Assembly: GCA_009760855.2 (NCBI GenBank)
Contig: WPIO01000213.1
Coordinates: 225,001 to 289,000 of the forward strand
Direction of reading: 5' to 3'
Length of the DNA stretch: 64,000 nucleotides
Origin: Cristatella mucedo
Taxonomy: Eukaryota; Bryozoa; Phylactolaemata; Cristatellidae
Shown here piece after piece: positions 55,511 to 64,000 of this stretch. How positions within the stretch are numbered: the first letter of the stretch is position 1; each line of letters opens with the position of its first letter. A program made the translations under genes and the position numbers. Under the pieces are notes generated by a model that did not search any database, was not told the DNA's origin, and was given only the letters and a program-made list of their open reading frames with translations.

Positions 55511-56289
55511 TCGCCAACCTCTTACCATGAATTGTGGTCAACGATTAACTAGAAAACATTCTAAACACTATGGCTACCCATAAACTATCACCAAGCGACC
55601 AACGCGATTACTTTATAGTTGTAAACGGATTTTCATTACAAGTGAATGCACCTGATGCACGTCTATAGAATCTACCGCTTTCAGCTTAACTACTGGTTAC
55701 AATCTCGCGGTCGATCGATACTTGTTCGATTGTCAGACTTAGTTTCCATCGATTGCCGTGATTTTTCACCGGTGACATAAAATCAACACCACTTCTTAGT
55801 TACACTGATGAATTCACTTATTTTTCTTACGATATTTCTACCAACTTATTTTCAATTAACGGGGAAGAGTATGATGAATAAGGAGATGCCAAACCTAAGA
55901 GGAGAGCTTGCCAATAAAAAGTGTGTCAATCTTACAGCTGAAAGCGATAGGAGCGGATCTTGTTTTGAAGGAAGTTACATGTAAAGCTTCATACACGTTT
56001 GAATTTTTAATCATCTTTACAGGGTCTCTTACCACAATTATAAGTTCTTAAGTTGGTGGAATAACTTTTCGCGTTTGCATAGTTTTTGCAGGTGTAGGCT
56101 CTCTCACGAGTTCAGAGGATAGCGTTATTTGGCGAACTGAGTAACGAAAACACTCGAAACTAGTTGCCAACGAAAAAGTTTTTATGAAAGTTTATCGACG
56201 CGTTTTTCGATAACGAGGTTACTCAAGATGGGTTGCAGGAAATGATCATTATTGGAATGAACTCGGCAAAACTAATCATGGTTGAGCGC

Positions 56290-56940
56290 GTTTTAACTCT
56301 TCTCTTACGAAGCTTCTCTTAACGACATTTACCCAATTTATCCAATTCCTTGATCTCTGATTAGCATGATCCTTACTACTGTATGAATCGTCAACGAATA
56401 ATTAGCATCAGTCACTCTACTTCTCTTTTCGCTTCATCCCTCTCCATCGTCTAAGAAATATCTAACTGTAGTTCCAAATTCTAAAGCTTATTCAACTTCA
56501 CACTTTGGTTTAGTTATCTTTGTTCGCTTCATACTATCTCCAGGTTTCTTACCAATCGTCGCAGTTTCGCTATTATTTAAGTCATCTATAACTTTGGGTA
56601 AGTTCTTCGCCAACTCTCTCTCCCTTTCTTTCAACATTTACTACTTTCAACTATTTTTCATACTGATACATTATTAGTCTCTCAGCAACAGTTTTATTCA
56701 TCCTCTCAATCATCGTAAGATTCCTATTTGCAGCTTCTCTAACCATCGAATTATGTTTTTCCATTTCCTTTTTAAATTCTTCTTTCAACTCTGATCCAGG
56801 ATCTACAGTCATTACCCTCGGCCACTTAGGTCTATTTTTGAATAGGTGCTTCGTATAACTCTACTCACATCTTCAGAAATATTTGTCTTTAAAGTACTAG
56901 CATCTGTATAACTGCTCGCAACAACGATAGCGCACTTGTA
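56290..56940 (-). pseudogene. Polinton integrase remnant (second copy)
   Basis: On the minus strand: VVASSYTDASTLKTNISEDV (first block, where the catalytic Asp codon position 56923-56925 reads Val), RVMTVDPGSELKEEFKKEM (second block, Asp kept at 56801-56803), LTMIERMNKTVAERL (third block with the Glu). Further down GERVGEELTQS and decayed C-terminal sequence follow. Aligns end to end with the integrase at 15.4-16.2 kb, but stops and small indels abound. Confidence 0.75.
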
Positions 56941-57150
56941 TACTTATAACTATATACTTAAAGCCTTTATCATTGGGCAGGTAGAGTATACCCGCTTGAT
57001 GCTGATCATTTGGTACTGTCACTTTGAAGAAACCGCAAGCAATTTCCTTTGGTCTGCTTTTGAGTGCTTGACTGATGGCAGCATTCTCATCATATTCTCC
57101 GTCTCTTTATTTCATTTAGTGTTTTGAAAGACATTCTTTCTATTTAACAA

Positions 57151-57282
57151 ATGGGCTTGATTTGCAATTTATGTAAAGTAGAGTTAAAGTCTTCAGACAT
57201 TTACGAGCTATTTAACGCTAAAAATCTAGAAATAGTTTGCGTCAGCTGTAAACCTTCCGTCATAAGACGATACAAGTTTTAA
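57151..57282 (+). CDS. Small CxxC...CxxC zinc-finger-like ORF
   Basis: 43 codons starting MGLICNLCKVELKSSDIYEL and containing IVCVSCKPSVIRRYKF. Two CxxC pairs 22 residues apart make a zinc ribbon or treble-clef-like unit. It is a short intact frame in an otherwise wrecked region between integrase and fibre remnants. I do not see its counterpart in the main element. It may be chance or the N-terminal part of a longer broken gene. Confidence 0.35.
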   Translation: MGLICNLCKVELKSSDIYELFNAKNLEIVCVSCKPSVIRRYKF

Positions 57283-57579
57283 GTGTCTTCACTTCAACGA
57301 CGACGAGACTGACTTTGCTAGCGATGGTAAAGTGCGCACAAATTGTTACAGATTGGTTTGCAAGACTCATTCGAAAACGTCTTAGATATTTGTAAAGACT
57401 GAAAAAAGAATGTGAAAGCATGCATTCGTTCGTTGGAGAATGTACACATTTAAAGGGAGGTATCATTTCTAATATTTCACATATTCTATTCGTGTAACTA
57501 TATTGATGATTAGGAGATGTTGGTGATTAGGAGATTACTAGATTAGGAGATGTTGGTGAATAGGGGGATTAGGAGATTA

Positions 57580-57909
57580 TTAAATGTTGGGTATTATGAG
57601 ATTGACATTTGTGCTTCCAGTTTCACTCATGACTTTAAAACCAACTGGAATTCCGGTAAACACGGCTCGGTATCTCCATCCCCCAATCATATTAATCATT
57701 GTGATATCGTGAGAAAGTAACGTGATATTCATGTTTTGAGACAAAGGAACGCAGTTATTACTTCCAACAACATGCAAAGAAACGATTATTATAGGAAGTT
57801 TATCAACGGTTGTCCACGTGTAACTGGTAGTTATATCAATCAATCTTGTTAACTTGTTAGCTTTATTCAACTTCATCGGTGAACCTCTAATCATCTGCAT
57901 ATATTTCAA
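57580..57909 (-). pseudogene. Unidentified ORF in second viral copy
   Basis: 109 codons, MKYMQMIRGSPMKLNKANKL, then beta-rich sequence with KLPIIIVSLHVVGSNN and WRYRAVFTGIPVGFKV. Composition suggests a virion or fibre-head domain, but no family is recognised. The plus-strand fibre-like blocks start just downstream. Confidence 0.35.
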
Positions 57910-57988
57910 TCACATCTCGCTTGACTCGATAATAACATTTTCTTCTGTACATCACTCAAGTTAAGAATCGTTTCTATTCTATGTAGAT

Positions 57989-59330
57989 ATGTTTCTAGCA
58001 AAGGTTACTCCTGCATCATTGACAGATTTGGATATCAGCAATAATACGCTAATAAATTTCAGGCAACACTATACATATATATATATATATATATTGTGTA
58101 TAGTATATTATATATATATATTGTTTATAGTATATTATAGTATATTATATATAATATACTATACACAATATATATATATATATATATAATATATAATACA
58201 ATAATATAATATACTATAATACACTGTAGATATATATAGATATATACTATACTATAATATATTACTCAAGATGAAACGTCTGATAATGATGCTGTATCTA
58301 AATCGCAACTCGACTCTAAATTTGATAGGAGGTCGGGAAAGAGTCATCTGAATTTCGTAGTTGTTGTCGGCATAGGAGAAATGTTCGCAGATAGAACTTG
58401 ATTCCAAAATTGCAGACCGTTTAAGATTCTCGATCGAGGGTTATTCAAAAGTAGATCACAGTTTCTGAACGATGACACTACTACAGAAATTGATATGAAT
58501 GGAATCGCTACAACCACAAACGTTAAGAATCCGACTAATGGATCTGATTTACTTAACCTGCCTTACATGGAAAAAACTTCCAAAACGGCTTATATTTGTG
58601 CAACCCCATTGTTTTGAATGTTGCAATAGCCCTCAAAATGACCTGCCATCGGGCTGGGTGGCGCGACCGAGCAACGAGCGTGCTGGCTCCAACACCAAAC
58701 ATTGTATTCTCCAAAACCACGCCGGCCAAGCCAGGTCTGCACACTCTAGACGGGTGCTGGCGTCGAGGGATCGAGCCCTCCCAACTTCTCGTACTCCTTT
58801 GGCAGCATATTTCACGCATACATTGTTTTTGAGCTTGCGGCTGCTTAGGCAGTCTGAGCCCACGTACGGTCCAGTGCTCCAGTGCTCGAAGACTGCAGAG
58901 TCATGTTCCCTCACAAAGATTTAGGCACACGTTCAACGGTTTGCCGACGGGTCAGACATAGGTTGAAAATGCGGATACAATGGCACCAAAGCAACTCGCA
59001 CTCGATGTAGAAATATGAACTCGATGTAGAAATATGAAATAGAAACGATGTAGAAATGGGAGACGTGAAAGGTAATCGACGAGATTATCAGCGAACGATT
59101 CCAACTTTCATTTCAGGCTCCTTGGACTGGAGTCCGGCAAACACCTCCACATATTGCAAACCATGTGGGAATGCTTATTGGACGATACTAAGTGACACTA
59201 ATAATACAATATTGGATAGCATAAGTTACACTAAATATGCAAGGCGCGATCAGTTTAAATATTGATATATCATACGTTGACGTTGAATACGATTGGTTAG
59301 ATTTATTCATATTCACACCGTAGTTAATAC
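57989..59330 (+). pseudogene. Fibre-like remnant (second copy), interrupted
   Basis: Fragments of the tail-fibre repeat: SLTDLDISNNTLINFRQ at 58018, DETSDNDAVSKSQLDSKF near 58270, and EIDMNGIATTTNVKNPTNGS near 58490. A (TA)n block (58071-58260) and a GC-richer stretch (about 58600-58920) with a B-box-like GGATCGAGCCC interrupt it; the latter may be a SINE. The frame at 59056-59265 may be the fibre head. Confidence 0.55.
58071..58260. repeat. AT microsatellite with internal palindromes
   Basis: TATATA runs with TATAGTATATTATAT segments repeated in both orientations. Confidence 0.9.
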
Positions 59331-59335
59331 AAGGT

Positions 59336-60220
59336 ATGTTCCCTTTTCAGAGAAGAGTTGGTAGCAATGCTAGAACATGTATTCGCAGGACTGGTGAAAT
59401 GATGCCTGGAACAATAAACTTGAATGGAAATAACAGTAAAGGCTTAGCTGATCGTGTAGATGCTGGAGTTGCACTCCACCAAAGATATGTGACTACAAAT
59501 TACGTGACTAAAGTTAGCAGAGGTACTACCGCTGACGAAGATTTGGGTATGAATACCATCGGTTGATTAATCTCGCAAATCTAGTAGATCTTAGTGATGC
59601 TGCAACGATGGATTATGCGGATACAAACGTTGTCGTCAATGGAGATGGTAGAATGAATTGTAGCCTCTACGTTGAAGGCATGTTAGCTGTGAATGGTGAT
59701 ATTCTGCTGGCGGTTTAGATGTACCCAACTTTGAATTGATTAGGGCTTACTCTGTAACTAAATAAAGTGATACGATTACTGGTATTCTAAATATGACTAA
59801 GCATTCTATAAGAATTACAAAGATCCTACCGATCCCAATGATGGTGTTAGATTAGGCTGGCCATGAAAACTGTTAGATGGTAAAGCCAGACTAATAAGCT
59901 TTAGAGGATTTTAAATTAGTAGTTTAGTAAATATACAAACAGGAGCGAAAGGATGGGTAGCACTAATGCCGAACATTTTCATTGCTAATGCAGGATTTTT
60001 ATGGCCGCATACTGTACACTACCAGGACAACAATCTATGAAATCTTTAGCTTAATACACTTATAATAAGCCTAATACTGATGGAGTAAAGCGTAAAGTGC
60101 TCGGAAGATGTTGTGTAGATTCTCATAACAATTTGGCTAAAAATATATTTAGTGTAATAGGAGTAGCTGATTGTAGAGGTCCTACAAAGAGTGGTCTATT
60201 TATAGGCTTAAAATCGTAAA
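59336..60220 (+). pseudogene. Fibre 3 homologue (second copy)
   Basis: The first 76 codons (MFPFQRRVGSNARTCIRRTG; GTINLNGNNSKGLADRVDAG; QRYVTTNYVTKVSRGT) align with the first block of fibre 3 at 28176. DLSDAATMDYAD then repeats the DAATKDYAD unit. Later blocks are out of frame. Confirms that the fibre array is an ancestral part of this element family. Confidence 0.65.
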
Positions 60221-61060
60221 ATGGCATTACAAAAATCCGTTCCAATAGTGCTTGGTACATTAGATGTAGGAAAAAACAGGATAATAGATGTTCGTAGAGC
60301 TGGTAAAGATTCGTAAAAGCATCCGAAAGAGTAAACTAAAATGGTGGTACTTCTAAATCTCTTGCAAATACAAAATTTGTAAAAAGAGGAAAAGACGTAA
60401 AGACATCTAAACTTACCGTGAGTGAATATATTGCTCTTAATAGACTTTTACATACAGCACCTATTGTTTACAATATTAATAAACAGGTTGCAAGCATAAG
60501 ATACGTGCTTCAATATTTACTGAATAATGGAACTTTAACAATACAATTGCAATTGCATTTCCCTTTGCAGCTAATTTAAAGCGCCTAGAAAAAAATTAAG
60601 TTCTCTGAGGGCACTTTATCAAGTACATTATTATTATTAACCTAATTATAGTATACAATAACCTGTAGTATCACTTCCTAGAAAAAAGCAACTGAGAATA
60701 GTGGTTGGACATCTTACAGTTCTAAAATATTGGCATTGGCGATGAAAACACAACCAAAGCTATCAGTTGTAAGAGATCCATTATTTAGTTGTGAATCATT
60801 AAATTAAGGATTAGTGAACTAAGATTGCTTGAATCTACTACTTATGAAGTTTCCATGAATAATGGTGTATCCATATCAATAAGTGAAGGAGTGCTTAACC
60901 CAGATGATGTGAATGATAATTACGATGGATCGAATCCAATTATACTCCTTAAAATTATGAAGCTCTTCTCACATCTTCCTTGGATTGGATTATTGTCGAC
61001 TTTAATTACTATTACGCACTAAAAGTGCTTACAGATGAATATATAGGACTGACTCACGAA
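60221..61060 (+). pseudogene. Fibre 4 homologue (second copy), split by a LINE tail
   Basis: Starts MALQKSVPIVLGTLDVGKN, comparable with the start of fibre 4. The block at 60825-61022 (SMNNGVSISISEGVLNPDD) matches LSESISIFNDYEG of fibre 4. A family A LINE tail (60535-60640) separates the halves. Confidence 0.55.
60535..60640 (+). mobile_element. LINE family A tail fragment inside second viral copy
   Basis: TTTGCAGCTAATTTAAAGCG, GTTCTCTGAGGGCACTTTAT and the ATTATTATT end. Confidence 0.85.
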
Positions 61061-61250
61061 CTACAGAAGCACCTATGTTTAGCTCCTGGACTTGATATGA
61101 AATGCCTCAAATGCATGTGCAAATCTATCCTCTGTAACAGACAGAGTCAGCGGATATGCCATATCTTTATAATCACTAGATATTTTCTTTTCCGAGATAT
61201 GACAAAGGCAAACCTCAAGCATTGAGTTAGTTTTTCTCAGATTGAGCCGA

Positions 61251-62089
61251 GAATTTGATCTCAAATTGCAGATAGAGATATCACGTTATCGACAGATACT
61301 AAATGTAATCAAGAACTATCATTGAGAAAAAAGTAGGAGAGTTTTATATGGAAGAATTATGATAATGAAGATTGGAACCATCGTTGTCGCTGTAAAAGAG
61401 AACGCTTCAACTGAAATAGAAGCGGTCCTGAAAGCTATACAACTTTTAGAAGTGGAATTCAAATCGTCCACGTCTGATCTTCGATAATCAATTCCCTAAG
61501 ATCAACTAGGGCTGGAGAATAAACGCCGTCGTGAATTCTAGCTGCTAACATAATCGCACCGCGTTCAGCTTTTCAACTTTAAAATTGCTACATATCTGTG
61601 CAAAGATGCTACTGGCTCGAATATTTGGGTAAATCCTTGCCACGTAAGGATCAGTCTTTCGCAAAGCGTAGAATTCCAACATGAGCCTTAGCTATTCCAA
61701 TACTGGATACCGAAGTTCCTTAATCTTACCCATTTCAATCGCGTAAATAGGAACGTTAATCTTGAACGACAGCTTTCACGCTCGCATCCGCAGGCCTTGT
61801 GGGGATAGGAAGAGGAGGCAATGAGTTACTTATTCTCTATATTGTAGTCAACATTTGTTACATCGGAAGAGTTCAGTCTGGCACTGATACGGAAACGGGT
61901 GCTGTAAGAAGCGGCCTCTGGATTAGCAGTCGTAACGGTTGCTGCTGGAGCCGTCTTTATGGGAACAGATGGGGCTTGTCCTATCTCGCCACCGGCCGAC
62001 GCGGTCATCTGATGAGCACTCACTGCCTGTAAAGATGCTGGGAAAACCTGCGTAAACCTCATCCGTAACAATGGGCTCGATATCAGGCT
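61251..62089. other. Unassigned, possibly further viral remnant
   Basis: On the minus strand helical stretches such as DGVYSPALVDLRELII occur in broken frames. Nothing identifiable. Confidence 0.25.
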
Positions 62090-62370
62090 TAACGCCACTA
62101 ATTCCGTTGATGAGTGTAGATACGGCTTTCAGTGTAGTGTGTAGTACGGGGTTTGTATGATTCTTCGCCTGGTGGGGGAGTAGTTCTAATAGGTAGGCTG
62201 GAGCCAGACAGTGAGGGGATCTAAAATTAAGTGACAGAACCTTTAAGTCGATGCGCTGCTTGGCTGGGATCCAGTGCAGGCAGGTCGGCGAGAAGTGATG
62301 CGCGATGTGGCAATTGCGACGCTCACAACAGATGAGCCTAGCTGCAGAGCTTTGCACCAACTGTAGAAGG
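62090..62370 (-). mobile_element. LINE family A-like RT fragment, reverse orientation
   Basis: On the minus strand VQSSAARLICCERRNCHIAH, then a CLHWIPAKQRIDLKVLSL block and LAPAYLLELLPHQAK. More diverged than the other family A copies. Confidence 0.75.
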
Positions 62371-62499
62371 AATGCAAATTCCCTCCCCAGCCCACCTATT
62401 TACTCCACCGCTGGTCGTGACCGAAACTATTTAGAAATCCTTCCGGCGGTTCGTCGTCTTCAGCTCATTCAGCCGAGTCGCCAAGATAAATCAGGGTGA

Positions 62500-62640
62500 G
62501 ATCGAAAATTCGGTACAGGTCATCGAATCGTTGACAGGTACCGATTCCTGGGTGACATTAAGCAGTGGTCTAGGGCGACCCAAAAGCACCCAAGAAAGGA
62601 GTTTAATTCTCTTTGGGCGTTATACAGTGCTCCTGTCATT
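62500..62640 (+). mobile_element. Probable SINE with LINE-like tail
   Basis: A B-box-like GGTACCGATTCCTGG is followed by AGAAAGGAGTTTAATTCTC and TTTGGGCGTTATACAGTG, resembling the tail of the SINE at 42.2 kb. The tRNA-like head is weak. Confidence 0.4.
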
Positions 62641-63151
62641 GAGCGACAGCTTGAGGGTCTTGCGATAATAATCCTAAATATCCAAGCTAAATATTTTCAA
62701 AACGTTCGCTGGTATTCACAGTGTCCAGGGGCGTATGCAAAGACCCTGGTATGACGTCAGGGTGGCGTCGGCTGACGGTTAACACCAATAAAGATGGCTG
62801 CCGTGACAGCACAGAAGCTGCCATTCAATACCAGCATCCCAGCTCTCTCAGCCTGCGACGGGGCTCACCAATCAGCTATCGGGCTGAGCTCCCAGCGATT
62901 TGGTAGCCTCAGCGTTACCTCTCCAAGTTAAGAATTGTGAATGCATTTCATGACCTTCAATTGTGAACTGGGCTGGAGAAACTCGGCCCACTAGACTGGT
63001 AATAAGGCGTTCCCCCTGTCAAATTAGTGGTATTTTTTCTAGGTGACGTCGACACTTGTGTGGCTCCAAGAGTGAAGAAGCTGAAGGCTCTACACCTTCA
63101 CCTTGACGGCTGCTTGTAACACACCCCAGGCTACTGGCTCCTTCTGGCGCC
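62641..63151. promoter_or_regulatory. Upstream region of HtrL-like gene B
   Basis: No coding frame. A TGACGTCA-type element (ATGACGTCAGG, 62751-62761) is the only obvious transcription-factor-like site. GTGACGTCG follows near 63043. Confidence 0.3.
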
Positions 63152-64000
63152 ATGACAGCTACAGCAGCCACCTACGCCCAGGCCGGCAGCCGAACCACGC
63201 TGTACAGAGCGGTCGTTCTAATCGCCGCTCTTCTGGCCGTGTCTGTTGTAACGATCCTTCTTCTCACCTTCCAGCCGACGATGTCTACGATTTCGGCTAG
63301 GAACTATGGGTACGCTGGGAAGTCGCAAATTCCCATTCAGAAGCCACCTGTCGCCTGCAATGCTTCCCAATCCTCCTCGGATAGCAGGAGCCTCAACGTG
63401 ACAATAATTACAGCTTTCTTCAATATCGGATCTTTTGCTAAAGGCAGCCCAGGAAATATGAGAGGTCCTTCTACTTATGAAAAGTGGATTACCACGTACG
63501 CTCACATTGAGAACTCAGTTGTGGCTTATTTTGAAGACGACGCCATGGCGCAGCATTTCACCAGGCTTCGACAAGGCAAGCCTACGAAAGTCGTCATGGT
63601 CGACCGCAAGGAGATGTGGGCATTCACTCTGCAGAGTCGAACCCAGTCCATATTCGACCAGCCCGGCTACCCACAGAATCCCCCCAAATCCACGAACGCT
63701 GCATACGTGTGCGCCATGCATGCCAAGTACGAGCTGCTGGCGAGAACTGTCCGACAGGACCCGTTCAGCACCATCTATTTTGCCTGGCTCGACGTGGGTC
63801 TGTTTCGTGATCTGGCGGGCAGCCAGAACATGCCGACCTTCGTCATTAACGCACCCGACTGCCACCGGAGCGATGCTGTGGCCTTCTCCAAGGTTAACTC
63901 GATGAGCGATAGATCTGTGGCAGACATCATGAGGAATGGCCTGGATTGGGTGAGTGGGGCGTTCCTGATTGCCAGATCGGACGTGATGCTCAAGTTCTGT
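63152..64000 (+). CDS. HtrL/YibB-like type II membrane protein (gene B), cut by window end
   Basis: An open frame from ATG 63152 runs 283 codons to the window edge without a stop. An in-frame TGA at 63104-63106 fixes this as the first ATG. One membrane helix lies at about residues 14-38 (AVVLIAALLAVSVVTILLLTF region), then a short stem and the HtrL-like domain: VTIITAFFNIGSF, MRGPSTYEKW, SVVAYFEDDAM, STNAAYVCAMHAKYELLA, FAWLDVGLF and GLDWVSGAFL. Same domain order as gene A at 12.2-13.7 kb, with the long low-complexity parts of A absent so far. Probably Golgi-resident and glycan-related; activity unproven. Confidence 0.85.
   Translation, partial: MTATAATYAQAGSRTTLYRAVVLIAALLAVSVVTILLLTFQPTMSTISARNYGYAGKSQIPIQKPPVACNASQSSSDSRSLNVTIITAFFNIGSFAKGSPGNMRGPSTYEKWITTYAHIENSVVAYFEDDAMAQHFTRLRQGKPTKVVMVDRKEMWAFTLQSRTQSIFDQPGYPQNPPKSTNAAYVCAMHAKYELLARTVRQDPFSTIYFAWLDVGLFRDLAGSQNMPTFVINAPDCHRSDAVAFSKVNSMSDRSVADIMRNGLDWVSGAFLIARSDVMLKFC

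Larger units (their letters stand above)
56280..61250. mobile_element. Second Polinton-type viral element copy, internally deleted and strongly decayed
   Basis: Integrase (minus strand, 56.3-56.9 kb) and fibre-like genes (plus strand, 58.0-61.1 kb) lie in the same relative orientation as in the main element. Everything between them there (nuclease, capsid, penton, ATPase, protease, phospholipase; about 11 kb) is absent or unrecognisable. Sequence divergence from the main copy is high and stops are more frequent, so it is an independent, older insertion. Ends not determined. Confidence 0.72.

Overview
This window is nuclear DNA from an animal, most likely an aquatic invertebrate whose lineage I cannot resolve. 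Three observations support this. The left edge carries the first two exons of a HEATR5-type HEAT-repeat gene with GT-AG introns. Two HtrL/YibB-like type II membrane proteins of the kind seen in invertebrate genomes are present. Much of the remainder is L2/CR1-like LINE fragments, tRNA-derived SINEs, microsatellites and DNA transposons. Apart from the HEATR5 exons and the two HtrL-like genes I see no convincing host gene.

Layout. 0-1.2 kb: start of HEATR5, read leftward off the window. 1.2-12.2 kb: LINE fragments of two families (A and B), microsatellites and a GC-rich island at 9.9-11.3 kb. 12.2-13.7 kb: HtrL-like gene A (minus strand). 13.9-14.1 kb: a long imperfect palindrome. 14.25-36.86 kb: a large AT-rich Polinton/Maverick-type (adintovirus-like) endogenous viral element. 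37.0-41.4 kb: a decayed KDZ-type DNA transposon split by a LINE. 41.4-55.5 kb: LINE and SINE pieces in otherwise unrecognised sequence. 56.3-61.3 kb: a second, older and internally deleted copy of the viral element. 62.1-62.7 kb: LINE and SINE pieces. 63.15 kb to the end: HtrL-like gene B (plus strand), cut by the window edge. Genes A and B are paralogues placed head to head, with about 49 kb of mobile DNA between them.

The main viral element keeps recognisable remains of the whole Polinton kit: RVE-type integrase, protein-primed DNA polymerase B, packaging ATPase, adenovirus-type cysteine protease, major capsid protein and two penton-like minor capsid proteins. It also has less usual cargo: several phage-tail-fibre-like repeat proteins, a parvovirus-VP1-type phospholipase A2 domain, a lambda-exonuclease/YqaJ-like nuclease and an AP2-HNH endonuclease-like gene. 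Nearly every larger gene has stop codons or frameshifts, so the copy is dead; a few small ORFs, one fibre gene and one membrane-active-looking gene are intact. A short motif, TATAG followed by 0-8 mostly purine bases and then the start codon, precedes at least 14 of its genes on both strands. It looks like the element's own promoter/initiator. This motif, the fibre/penton combination and a hairpin-repeat array with compensatory changes at the left end are the most interesting observations.

All family assignments come from reading motifs by eye. No database search was run.
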